From positions 1,116,001 through 1,180,000 of the forward strand of contig JARKIF010000008.1 of the NCBI GenBank assembly GCA_029378245.1: a DNA stretch of 64,000 nt, in the 5' to 3' direction. Origin of the DNA: Roridomyces roridus. Taxonomy: Eukaryota > Basidiomycota > Agaricomycetes > Agaricales > Mycenaceae. Below the pieces are notes generated by a model. That model worked only from the letters and a program-made list of their open reading frames with translations. It searched no databases and was not told the DNA's origin. Within the stretch, counting starts at the first letter, position 1, and each line of letters starts with the position of its first letter. Of this stretch, positions 10,766 through 20,866 are shown in pieces. Made by a program: the position numbers and the translations under genes.

Positions 10766-11395
10766 TCAACTATCGACCTCGTCGTCCGCGTCGTCCTTGG
10801 CATTGCCCGAGCCATTCCGGCCTTGCACGCCCCCGCTCTGCGATAATGGTAGCGCATTGGCCTTCAACCATTCTTCACTTTCCCACACCGCCCGGTTTCC
10901 TCCGGTTTGCTGCATTAGTCCCTTCATTGGGCGCGCCGTGTTCACTTTTATAACCCTGCCGTGGAGCTCGCTTTGGTCCATGTTGTCGGCGGCATCGGCG
11001 GCGTCGGCGGCGGAGCCTGCGTTGCGTCAGCCCGCAGTCTTGGGGTCGTTCGCAGCGGATGAAGCATACCATACGTCACTAGTGCGAACCCGCGGTGTTT
11101 TGCCTCCGCCTGCAGGGCGGGGTTGGTTGCAGCGGACGGAAGTTGAACCTCGATGATATCGCCTATTGTCGGGTTCACATCTGGAGATTACCCCGGAACA
11201 CTTCACTGACCAAATGTTGAGAAATATTCGTAGATTATCGCCTCATTGACTTCCTCGCCCACGTCTAGGACACTGTAAGCTGTAATGGAGGGTGTATAGA
11301 TAGTTGCTTACTCCCGACAAATACTACGCACAAGTATAAGCAACACTGTGAGCTGGAATGGAGGGTCACCACCTGGTTTTTTGATTCGAGTTCAT
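10766..11395 (-). CDS. Small RRM RNA-binding protein, PPIE-like RRM
   Basis: About 155 residues in several short exons. The core is a single RNA recognition motif: V-N-E-A-I-I-Y-E-Y-F-S-T-F, then G-D-I-I-E-V-Q-L-P, an RNP1-like K-H-R-G-F-A-L-V-T-Y, an Ala/Asp run (GGC-rich DNA near 11000) and L-H-G-R-V-I-K-V-N-T-A-R-P. A W-E-S-E-E-W-L tail follows. This layout is closest to the RRM of the spliceosomal cyclophilin PPIE, but no cyclophilin domain is present. Introns at about 11190-11220 and 10995-11075 splice in frame. A consistent 5' model needs a 12-nt micro-exon (about 11326-11337) behind a first exon starting at ATG 11395; this part is uncertain. The stop lies 90 bp from the right transposon end. 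Confidence 0.7.
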
Positions 11396-11592
11396 GTTGG
11401 GATCAACGTATAAGATAACATAACATAACCAAAGTTCGGATTAGGATGCCCTGGCCCACGATGATCGCGTCGGAATTTCGAAACCACTGCTGTCGCCCAT
11501 TTCAGGGTTAATTTTCTCCGAGTCACCATCTCCGTTGGTTGTTTCTTGCCTTAAGTACTACATGGTTCTCTCGCTTCCGTCACCCACCACCT

Positions 11593-12855
11593 ATGCCGAC
11601 TCGAAGCGAGCTTTGGCAGTCTCTCGATGAAGACACCGACATCCAACTTCACTGGCCCAAGCACCGCTCCCTCCTCAAGCTGAGGGGCTTCCTGCTCGAT
11701 ACCGTTCGCGATGCGAAGGACTTCTATGCTTGCTCGGCGGATGGTCACATACCCGATTTCTTTCTCCAGAGACATGCTGCAGACGACGACGACGCGTTGT
11801 GTCCCGATGCCGGCCTCGTACGTGCACTATAATCTGGCCGACGCACAGCCCAACCGCCCCTTCCCAGCCCGACCACTTGTTTCGAGGTACACGCGCCTGC
11901 GACGGCCTCAAGGTCGTCATCAAGGCTGTTCACCTACAAAGCCACGAGTTTTCTGTCATCCAATTCCTCTCCATGCCGCCGTTACGAGATGACCCAATGA
12001 ATCACTGTATTCGTGAGGTTGCCGTGCCTTATTTGGGACTTTTTATCCTGATGGCCATGCAGCTGTATTGGATTTGATTCAGCTGCACGAGGAGAAGATT
12101 GCCTTCATCGTGATGGAACAGGTGCCCGTCTCTGCGGTTATTTTCTCTCCCCGACTCAAGCCATTTGTTAGTGGAGTTCACAATTAATCGGCGATGATAT
12201 TCCTTGTACCCTCGGCCATTTTCTGGCTGCCATACGCCAATGCATCGAGGTACGCGCTGCCACTGTGGGCAAAAGCTGGAGCAAGGTCCCTTCACTGCAC
12301 CTGCTGACCCACAGTGGTTTTGCCTGCACCATGTCTCAACCACTCATCTCGATATTAGCATGTTGTCTTCATGCATAGCCATGGCGTGGCGCACTTGGAC
12401 ATCTCGCTGCGCAATTTGCTCACAGACTATGAAGGTTGGTTGGAACTGGGCTACTCATAACACAAAACTTGAACACCCACCCAGGTCACTATGCATATAT
12501 CGACTTTGAGATGAGCCGTCGGTTTGATGGCTCATCTCCTGTTTCCATTTCCAACTTTCGGACGACAGAGATACCTCCAGAGTGCGAAAATGGCGAATGT
12601 CCAGATCCATTCAAGGCTGACGTATGGGCTCTGGTACGTCCATGTGCGCAATTGGTCACAAAACTCATATCACTCCAGGCTGTACTTATACTGCGCGCCT
12701 GCAAATTGGTTGGATGGTGTATACCGCAGCTCAACCACCTCGTCAGGCTCATGCTAAACCCAGAACATGAGAACCGTCCCTCAATACACCAAGTTCTGCG
12801 CTCGTTCGATGCAATCGTACCAACAATACCCGATCAAGACCTCCGTCCCTTCTGA
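11593..12855 (+). CDS. Atypical protein-kinase-domain protein (DFE instead of DFG)
   Basis: Five or more short exons. The N-terminal exon (11593-11830) is a family-specific lead. The next exon carries a V-V-I-K-A segment that could supply the VAIK lysine. Later exons give I-A-F-I-V-M-E-Q (hinge), a catalytic loop H-L-D-I-S-L-R-N-L-L (HxD and Asn kept), a Y-I-D-F-E motif where DFG is expected, and a C-lobe with D-V-W-A-L and a final R-P-S-I-H-Q-V-L helix. The pattern resembles the expanded agaricomycete kinase-like families. HxD, the Asn and the Asp of DFx are kept, so catalysis is possible. The missing glycine and a very degenerate N-lobe leave open a pseudokinase. Splices at about 12012-12069, 12121-12170, 12251-12350 and 12434-12484 keep the frame. 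Confidence 0.72.
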
Positions 12856-12894
12856 TAATACTACATGTATTCATACACTGAGAAATAATACAGG

Positions 12895-14119
12895 TTAATC
12901 TGCCGCTTCAGACTCTAATTTTTGTCGTTTTCGTTCCAGGTATCGTTCGCGCGCACTCTGTACCGCCGTTTCGTCGTTGCGCTTGACGGCAATCCTCTGG
13001 ATGGCCTCGTGCTCCGCCCGCTCCCTCTCGCCCTCGAGTCGCTCTTGTTCTGCTTCCATCTGCTGCTGAATTTCACGAGTCCGGCGCTCGTTGATCTCTC
13101 TGCGACTCGCCGCAGTGCCAACCGCCCGATGGGCATGTGCTTCTTCAGTATTCTTGTCCTTGCCAGCGTTCGACCCCACACCGCCCAAACGCCGTGTGTT
13201 TGGAGCGGACAAATTGAGACCCGCGACAAGCAGATCTCGTTTGTCGACGATTTGGTTGTCATCGTTGAGCTCAACTTGTTTGCCCTCTTCTCTTGCTTTG
13301 GTCGCAAGCTCGAGGTCAGAAACCGGCGTCAAGTCGGGTGGCCGTGTAATTGTCAGGTTGGGCTGTGGGCCAATAACCGGCTGCTGCGTTGCTGCCACGG
13401 TGGCATCGTGCTTCTCTTCCGATTCTTGTAGCAGGCGCTGATAAAAATGTGCCATTCCCGACGTTGCGCCGCCTTTCTTCTTGAGCGCTTCTGCAATGTC
13501 TCGCGTGTTAATGACTGGATGAATGACAGCAGGCAAGCAACGCACCGTCTCTCTTCTTTTCTTCTTCCTCGGCCGCTCGTACCGCAGCCATCTGGTCCTT
13601 ATAAGCCTGCGTGACGAACGAATCCTTGTCGGCAAATTCGTCTCCTTCCGCCTCGCGTTCGCGTTGCATCAATTTCTCCTCTGCACGAAGGTAGTCGAGC
13701 CTGCGTGTAGCCGCAGATTGTAGAAGACCGCTTATGTATTTAGGCTAAGAGAGCATTAACGAAGCATTGAAAGTATTGCGACGACGCACCTTGCGGTCCT
13801 TTGACTCGACCTCTTTCGCCTCCTTCTGCCGTAGCTTGGCCTCTTGCATCTTATCCCACACCTCGTCGTACTCGTAGACAGTGTTGTCTACCCTCTTTTC
13901 CGCTGCCATGCGCTTCTGCATGGCTTTCGAGGATTGTACATTCTGTGCGAGCAGCTTCTTGTTCGCAGCGGTGGACTTGTCGAGGGACGAGGAGGCAGTC
14001 GGGGCAGCATCAATAGGCTCGTCGTCATCGCCGAACGCAAAGGCTGCGGGGCGTTTGAGTGAAGGGGGTGGGGCAGCGGATGTGGATGCCTTGGGTTTGG
14101 AAAGTGCAAACGAGACCAT
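12895..14119 (-). CDS. NSRP1/CCDC55-like nuclear speckle splicing regulator
   Basis: The first exon encodes a short Ser/Pro/Ala lead, F-A-F-G-D-D-D, and the hallmark Y-E-Y-D-E-V-W-D-K-M-Q segment of the NSRP1 N-terminal domain. A following exon (about 13520-13730) is rich in Glu/Arg and includes the E-G-D-E-F-A-D-K / F-V-T-Q-A-Y-K stretch typical of the family. The last exon carries G-M-A-H-F-Y-Q and a long Arg/Glu coiled coil to the end. NSRP1 relatives act in pre-mRNA splicing (family knowledge); there is no catalytic site. The start at 14119 is only 14 bp from the divergent MTR3 start, so the two must share one compact promoter. Confidence 0.85.
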
Positions 14120-14133
14120 TATTTGCTCGCTTG

Positions 14134-15150
14134 ATGGCGTACTCCCTCGACCGAAGACGAATCAACGGCCCAGAGGAAAGCTTTCCTCCCGTTTTTGACT
14201 CGGATGCACTCCAGTGGCGGTCTGGAGACCCCAGAAACGATAGAGCACCTCTCGATATCCGTCCAATATGTATTTTATCTGCTCGGCTCAAAGGTTGCAG
14301 CTTTCTGACATTGATTCTAGTTCTTCAACCAGGACTCATAAGCCAGGCCAACGGGTCTGCGTATATCGAGACTGCAAAAACAAAAATCGCCTGCGCCGTG
14401 TACGTTTTGAGCAACCGCTATGCTGCTCAGCTCATTCCAGTCTAGCTATGGCCCGCGCCAATCCAAAAACACGGCCTTTAGTGAGATGGGAAGGCTAAAC
14501 GTGGAAGTCAAGTTCACGCCATTCTCCTGCTCGCGTAGGCGAGCCCCCATGCGCGTAAGTGAATGTAGATGACGCGCGAACACGTTCCAATCATGCTTAG
14601 ATTGAAGGACGCAGAAGATAGGTCCGTCGCGGTCGCAATCCACCAAGCCCTCGTCTCCTCTGTTCGCCTCGAGCTACTTCCCAAGTCCACGATTGATATC
14701 TTCATCACTGTAATCGAGTCCGACGGTCTGGAGGGGTGCGTCGCCTCGGGGTCAATCGCGGCAAGCACAGCGCTGGCTGACGCGGGTATCGAGCTGCTGG
14801 GCCTGGTCACTTCATGTGCTGCTGTGAGTCTTGGCCCACCTGCGACAACCTTGTCATTGATTTGTCTCCAGTCGGCAGTAGGAAACGAGATATGGCTCGA
14901 TCCGACGGAAGAAGAGGCGCGGCTCGCAAATGGGACACTTGTTCTGGCGTGTATGCCCGCTCTTGGTAAGATTACCAGTGTCTGGCAGACGGGCCAGATG
15001 AAAGTTCCAGAGGCACTTGTGGTAAGTCGCGAGCATTGTCACCCGTTGATGAACCTGAACATCTTCTAGTGCATGGATACGTGCCAGGACAAATGCACCG
15101 AGATACATTCTGTAATCGCCCAGGCCCTGTTGGAGAGCGCAAAGAAATGA
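14134..15150 (+). CDS. MTR3: Exosome RNase PH-like subunit MTR3
   Basis: Four or more exons. After D-R-R-R-I-N-G-P come R-P-I-F-L-Q-P-G, I-S-Q-A-N-G-S-A-Y-I-E, A-V-Y-G-P-R-Q, then G-S-I-A-A-S-T-A-L-A-D-A-G-I and L-V-L-A-C-M-P-A-L-G. This order is diagnostic of the RNase PH fold of MTR3 (human EXOSC6). Splices at about 14269-14320 and 14398-14445 restore these motifs exactly. MTR3 is a structural member of the six-subunit exosome ring and is not itself catalytic in fungi (known). It functions in nuclear and cytoplasmic RNA 3' processing. It ends at TGA 15148-15150, 97 bp before the next gene. Confidence 0.9.
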
Positions 15151-15247
15151 TACTTAGATACAAACTGTTTCCTTTTCACAAACATTTTTCCAAGTCCGCA
15201 GCATTGATAGTAGGGGCTGATCTACACCTCTCTTGTCCGACCATCTA

Positions 15248-15915
15248 ATGGCGCAGGTGTTCTTCCTCTCTCATCCTTTTGTCGTGAGCTGACTAGGCCC
15301 AGCCCAACACCGAAAGCGAGCTCATCGCCGAACTGGAAAACTATGGGTGGCCTGCCCATGCCACTCGTGCCTACCTCGACTCCCACACTAACTCTGCTGA
15401 AGCGAGAATTCAGTACTTGAGAGACACCTTGGCCTACGTTCAGCCTCAAATGTCCAATATCATCGGGGTGCGTCCTACCTCAGATTTGCGCGTGTGCCGC
15501 TCTCACGACACTCGGCCAGACAAAACCGACGCCGGCGAACCCGCAGCCAGGCACCTATCTCGTTGAAATTCCAAACGACGCGCTCTCCATCCGCATATTC
15601 CCTGGTGGGACTACGCCAGAACAGTCGCTGCTGTTCTTTGATTTTTTTAACAAGACGCCTATCAACGCTCCTGCGGGATACGAGGTGCGGATTGAGGGAC
15701 CATTTGGACCTGAGCATCGAATCCCTTCGCTCGAGGTTTCTTTCGGGCAGACCCCGGGACCGGGACAGGAAAAGTTTGCAACGCGAGACGGTGCTCGACT
15801 CCGCCTGCGACGGCCCAACCACCCGGACTTTCTCTTCGATGTCCCTTCACGCTCAAGTCCACCTCGCGCACCACTGGCAGAGCCTGGCATCGGGCGGGCT
15901 GTTCCGATGATGTAG
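15248..15915 (+). CDS. Unknown protein, tandem paralogue 1
   Basis: Three exons: a 9-nt first exon (M-A-Q), a helical exon with A-R-I-Q-Y-L-R-D-T-L, and a last exon with a beta-rich domain. The last exon contains L-S-I-R-I-F-P-G-G, T-P-I-N-A-P-A-G-Y, R-L-R-R-P-N and D-V-P-S-R-S. The partner gene at 16091-16767 has the same exon plan and the same motifs in order. No signal peptide or membrane segment is seen. I do not recognise the family and give no function. Confidence 0.7.
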
Positions 15916-16090
15916 GTGCAGTCGCGCGAGCGAGAGGTGTACATATTGTAGTATACTTATCTAGTTTCCTCTGAAATCACCTTCCTCTCCCTGGGTATTG
16001 ACGCGACTCGGATGTCAGCATTTTTTGCGAGTCAGCCCATTGATAGGGGCTGATCATTCAAGTGCTTCTCTCGTCCAACTAGCTTCCATC

Positions 16091-16767
16091 ATGGCCCAGG
16101 TATCCTTCGAATTCCTCTCTCATCCTGTTCTCATGAGCTGATGACACTAGCCCAGCACAGAACTCGAGCTCTTTGCGGCGTTGTCTCAATATGGCTTCCC
16201 CGAGCACGGCACGCGTGCTCAACTCAACGCGAGGAACATGTCCGCTGAAGAAAGAATTCGGTTCCTGCAAGAAACCTTGACCTACGTTGAGAGTCAAATG
16301 GGAAATGTCCGTGGGGTGCGTCCTATCCCATTTGGGCGCGTGCCACTCTCATGAGCCTCGGCCAGACAAAACCGACGCCAGCAAACCCCCAGCCAGGAAC
16401 CTACCGCGTCGAAATTTCAAACGACATATTGTCGATCCGCCTATTTCCTGGCGGCATGCAGCCAGAAGATGCCGTGCTGTTCCTCGACTTCTACAACTTC
16501 GCCAGTGAAACACCCATCAACGCTCCTGCTGGATACAGAATGTGGATTTTGCAAATCAATCGTGCGCCAATTCCACTGCTTTCCGTTGAGACGATTGCTG
16601 GGCACACGGCGGTGGGAGCTGGGTTGGAAAAATTCATGACGCGAGACGGCGTTCGCGTTCGCCTGCGTCGGCCCAACCAGGCAGACTTTGTCCTTGATGT
16701 ACCCTCCCGTTCAGGACCACCTCGTCCAGCGGAACCAGGCGTAGGGCAGGCTGTTCTGATGGAGTAG
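16091..16767 (+). CDS. Unknown protein, tandem paralogue 2
   Basis: Same three-exon plan as 15248-15915: tiny first exon, helical exon with E-R-I-R-F-L-Q-E-T-L, and a last exon with L-S-I-R-L-F-P-G-G, T-P-I-N-A-P-A-G-Y, R-L-R-R-P-N and D-V-P-S-R-S. The link after the second intron is a Pro/Thr/Asn-rich hinge. It ends at TAG 16765-16767, 65 bp before the permease start. Function unknown. Confidence 0.72.
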
Positions 16768-16832
16768 TAGTTCAACGAGTAGTTGAGAACGAGGTGCATT
16801 TATGTCACGTGTATTATACTTGTCTTCGCACC

Positions 16833-19166
16833 ATGTCGGCGTATTTTCCTCTAAAATCACCTTCGTCTCCCCATTCACGCCATTCACGCGACTCTGATGA
16901 TTCTGACCTACGTGACCTAGAGATTTCGGATGGACCAATAGATGTGCCTCCGCCCAGAGCCGGTCGGTGCGTGAGGCCAGTACTGCAGTCTGCCAGTTTT
17001 CATGACATGTCACAGAAGTGGACGGTCCTACTCTGTCTCTGGGTTCGAGGTCGACCTACTACCGCTTTCAGCGAGCGTCACGGATCCCGACATGGTCCAA
17101 AATGCGGGCGAAAAGAGCATTGGGTTGGTCAATGGTGCAAGACTTGATTTCTCGCCCAAAACATGTTGCGAACTTTTCCAATTCCTCCAGGCATTGGGCT
17201 GATAGTCGGACTGCAGGCATGTGTTTCCGGTACCGATACTTTCAGAGGCTTACACGCACGCACTAGATCGGTTCAGGCATTTTGTGAGTGAGCACATCTC
17301 CGAGTCTTCGCAGATGCATCAATGCAATTTAGCTCGTCACCGGGGGTGGTCGTCGCCAACACGCGTAGTGTCGGTGCCAGGCGCGTCCTAATCTTGTTGC
17401 AACGCCACGGTTACCGACCTGCCTGTTTCTAGCCTGATCGTTTGGCTCGGAAGTGGCCTTCTCGCCTGGACCGGAGCCAGTAGTTTCGCGGAGCTGGGGT
17501 CCGCCATACCACAAAACGGAGGGGCCCAGGCTTACCTCGCGTATGCGTATGGACCGCTCGTATCGTATCTCTTTGCGTGGACCGCTATCATTGCCTTGAA
17601 ACCTGGAGGGAACGCCGTCATCAGCCTCATATGCTCGGAATATCTGAACCGGATCTTCTGGCATACCACTCGCTCAGATGTGTCACCCGATGATTTACCT
17701 CAATGGTCAATAAAACTCGTCGCGATAGCTGCAGTGGCGCTGGTGACAATATTCTGTGTCGCTGCTCGCAAACTGGGACCTCGGGTTTCGCTCGTGTTCA
17801 CTACAATCAAGGTCGGATTCATGTTTTCTCGGATATATTCCTGTTCATATTAGGTGCAGGTCGCAGCGTTGGTTCGTGAAACAAAACCAACAAGATTCTC
17901 GCTGGCTAATCCTACTGCAGATCTCAATCACCGTTCTGGGTATTGTTCAGCTGGCGAGGGGGAAGCAATCAACGTCTCTGACCGAGCCAATATTTGCTGG
18001 CTCCAGCTCCAGCCCTTCCGCATACAGCCTCGCGCTGTACTCCGGGCTCTGGAGTTTTGACGGGTGGGACCAGGGAAATTACGTGGGAGGAGAGATAAAA
18101 AACCCAGAGCGCAACATTCCTCGAGCGATCCATTCCAGCATGTCCATCGTTACCGTAAGCCCATTTGCTGATTTTGTGTTCTCACCCTGAACGAGACTTT
18201 TAGTTATTATTCCTGCTGGCTAATCTGGCATATTTTGTGGTTCTCGACAAGAACACGATCAGCCTCAGTAATACTGTGGCTATGGACTTCGGACGGGCTC
18301 TTATGGGTCCCATCGGAGGGATGGTGTTTGCCTTGATGGTCGCGATTTCGTGCTTCGGTGCTCTCAATGGTGCGGTCTACATCGCGTTCCAACTCACCCT
18401 TGAATCTTCCCAGGCTCATTCTATACCTCTTCACGGCTGGTTTATGCCGCTGGGAGGGAAGGCTACCTTCCTGCTTTATTCGGCAGATTACACCCCAAAT
18501 TGCACACACCCTTGAACGCGACTCTTCTTCAAGCTGCCATCACCGTTACTTTCATCTTGATCGGCGGGGGCTTCAGAGAACTGATCAATTTTTCGGTCGT
18601 CGCCTCCTGGGCGTTTTACTTCCTCACTGTAAGCTGGCAGACTTTTCTGCAGGCTAATCGTTGACTGGTGTCAGGTTCTAGGATTGGTCATTCTACGAAT
18701 CAAGGAACCCATGCTCGAAAGGTGAGCTTGTCGATCTAAATCTGAACCTCAATCAATCTTTGCGATAGACCGTACAAAACCTGGATCATTACTCCTCTAA
18801 CATTTTGCGCGGTGGCTCTGTTCCTCCTTTGCATGCCCATATTTGCCGCTCCCCTTCCTGCTATCGCAGTGTTAGGTCCGTGCCCTTTACTCAGCTGAAT
18901 GATTCATGATACGTGTCGCAGGTTTCGTGCTCGCGGGTGTCCCGGTGTTCTATATCACGCACTCTGACCAGGAATTGCCGTCCGTTCTCGGTAAGCCATC
19001 ATGCCCTCGAAGGTGTACAACAAATCCCGACTGGTTTGCAGCATGGATTAGACCGTTGATCAACCGGTTACGGGGACGACCGCCAGCAGGAGATGGCTGG
19101 GAAGCGGTTGCGACTGAGGGAGATGAACCAATGGAGATGGAGATGGCGCAAAGCAACGGTAGATGA
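16833..19166 (+). CDS. LAT-family amino-acid permease (methionine permease-like)
   Basis: Many short exons. A Ser/Asp-rich cytosolic N-terminus is followed by about twelve hydrophobic segments. Recognisable parts are G-A-S-S-F-A-E-L-G-S-A-I-P-Q-N-G-G-A (transporter signature in TM3), G-L-W-S-F-D-G-W-D-Q-G-N-Y-V (TM6 region) and E-I-K-N-P-E-R-N-I-P-R-A, all typical of the LAT/SLC7-like branch that includes yeast MUP1. Expected role: plasma-membrane uptake of amino acids, perhaps methionine; the exact substrate cannot be read. The first ~20 codons are partly duplicated upstream near 15960. The C-terminus is a short acidic/Met tail. Confidence 0.85.
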
Positions 19167-19297
19167 GAATAGAGCATGTATTACTACGATTCGTGATTGG
19201 CACGAAGTGAAGTGACTAATGGCCGAACCCTATAAAAGGCCTGCTCTTGTCCTTGACTGCTATACCTACCTTCCCCCCCCCTCTATCCTCTCTCGAA

Positions 19298-19729
19298 ATG
19301 GTGCGCCTGCCCTGATTCCTCCCGATTCCTGCAATGAACACGAGTCCTAGTCTGAAGTTGAGCACAAGTACAAGTTTGACGTCAAGGTACTTTTCGGCGG
19401 CTTTTGCACGACGTGTATTCGACCCAGCATATCCCGTAGATGACCTGCTCCGGCTGCTCTGGCGCAATCACCCGTGTCTTGGAAAAGGCTAAACCCGATG
19501 GTGGTGGGTGTCCCGTTCTCTGCTTATTCGACTCGGCCTAAACTGCCCTAGGCGTTTCCGACTTTTCCGTCAGCCTCGAGACTCAGGAAGTTCTCGTCAC
19601 TGGCACCATCCCCTACGAGGACCTGTTGGCCAAGATCAAGAAGACTGGCAAGGAGGTAAATCTTAGGCGTCACCATCCTGCAGACTATTGACCACCAACT
19701 AGGTTCGCTCCGGAGAGACTCTTGAATAA
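19298..19729 (+). CDS. ATX1: Copper chaperone ATX1
   Basis: About 76 residues in five small exons; the first exon is just the ATG. The metal site is M-T-C-S-G-C, the MxCxxC of HMA-domain copper chaperones. It is followed by the usual beta-alpha-beta fold, with a C-terminal Lys-rich helix containing K-I-K-K-T-G-K. ATX1 carries Cu(I) from the cytosol to the CCC2 copper ATPase in the Golgi, feeding secreted multicopper oxidases (known). A C9 tract lies just upstream (about 19273-19281). Confidence 0.95.
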
Positions 19730-19779
19730 TTTCGCTGTGTCCATGGAGAGAAATGTATTATCACTAATTAACTATACAA

Positions 19780-20760
19780 CTATGGCCATTCACGAGACGT
19801 CTGCGCAAAGTCCGACGGAACCCAATCCAGCTCGACCTGTTCAGCTGAAACCTCGCAACTGCGGCAGAGATCGCGAGGCAAGCACACCCGAGGTTCTTCG
19901 TCTGGGAACCGAAGACAAGCCGCCGTTGAATTGAGGAGACGGGCACGGGACTTGAGTGGGAGACGCGTCTTGTTGCCAACTTTGTTTGCCTTGTCCATCG
20001 GCTGGAAGTTGTACACCATCAAGTCGTAGACATGGGTGCCTCTGGTGGAAAGAGAGACCGAATCGACAGCCCTGCGTGTGGGAAGCGCTCTAGGAGCTAC
20101 TGCGCGGTAGACGTCCACTCGCTGAAGGTATGAAAAGGGTAGGCTGGCACAGAGGGCTTCGGGTATGTAGAAGGATTCCGCCACGAGGGAGAAAGGATTG
20201 CCGATCTCATAGTACTGTTGAAGTTCTTCGGGAACTGGGGGTTCAGGGACAGCTGGGGTCCTTGGTTTGGCGAGGAGTCCGTGGGCGGGGCGGAGAAAAT
20301 TCGTGACGGTAGCCAAGGGTGTGCGTGGCGTGGATGGAGACGGATGTGGGGATAGTGGGCTGAGCGCGGAAGAAAGAGAGAGGAAGCTTATGGTGGGCGT
20401 GGACAATGGAGCGCCTCTGAATCCCCGACGCTGACCGAGTCCAGGTTGAGGTAACGCTTCGGTGAAGAGCGTCGGACTACTGAGGATGGGTGGAGACATT
20501 TGGATCAACGGCGGCGTGGCGAAGGTGATCTCTGGCGACTCTGAGTACGGGATTTGTGGGGTAGGGGGAGATTGGGCAACGAGCTGCTCGTGTTCTGTTC
20601 CTAATGAAGAATGAGATCTTGAGAACCGATGTTGGACAGCCTCACCGTCAACTGCGTCCAGGTCGAGAGTCGATACAGGGAGCTCGGGAGCGCGAGGCCG
20701 AAAGTAGCGAGTGAAGAGCTTGAGCATCCAATAGAAACTGCACGAACGGACGAGGGGCAT
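19780..20760 (-). CDS. Hypothetical Ser/Pro-rich protein
   Basis: A single open frame of 326 codons. The first half is low-complexity Ser/Pro/Thr. The second half (from about residue 190) is more ordered, with Y-Y-E-I-G-N-P-F-S-L and a Cys-containing C-terminus. No domain recognised. Its start codon overlaps an in-frame upstream ATG of TRM1 on the other strand, so promoter regions are interleaved. It could be shorter than drawn. Confidence 0.5.
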   Translation of the reverse strand: MPLVRSCSFYWMLKLFTRYFRPRAPELPVSTLDLDAVDGEAVQHRFSRSHSSLGTEHEQLVAQSPPTPQIPYSESPEITFATPPLIQMSPPILSSPTLFTEALPQPGLGQRRGFRGAPLSTPTISFLSLSSALSPLSPHPSPSTPRTPLATVTNFLRPAHGLLAKPRTPAVPEPPVPEELQQYYEIGNPFSLVAESFYIPEALCASLPFSYLQRVDVYRAVAPRALPTRRAVDSVSLSTRGTHVYDLMVYNFQPMDKANKVGNKTRLPLKSRARLLNSTAACLRFPDEEPRVCLPRDLCRSCEVSAEQVELDWVPSDFAQTSREWP

Positions 20761-20866
20761 GAAGCAAGAGGCGCGCCGGGACCAAACACTGTCACATTTT
20801 CTCGCGGTGATTTCCCTCTTCAGAGTCAGACCGCGACTTCTAAGACTACTGCTTCATGCGCGGGCC

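Larger units (their letters stand above)
15170..16890 (+). repeat. Tandem duplication, two units of about 850-880 bp
   Basis: Unit 1 (about 15170-16010) and unit 2 (about 16011-16890) each contain a similar leader with GGGGCTGATC, a paralogous three-exon gene, and a downstream tail. The tail of unit 1 (about 15960-16013) resembles the first codons of the permease gene starting at 16833: CCTCTGAAATCACCTTC against CCTCTAAAATCACCTTC. So the duplicated segment ran from upstream of the unknown gene into the 5' coding end of the permease. Divergence is moderate, so the event is not very recent. Boundaries are approximate. Confidence 0.7.

Noticed and set aside
10564..10953. Plus-strand open frame crossing the right end of the transposon
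   Set aside because: It crosses the TIR and TSD and continues antisense into the RRM gene, so it is unlikely to be a gene of the element.
20601..20795. Short minus-strand ORF over the TRM1 5' region
   Set aside because: No similarity seen and it overlaps the N-terminus of the Ser/Pro-rich gene in another frame.
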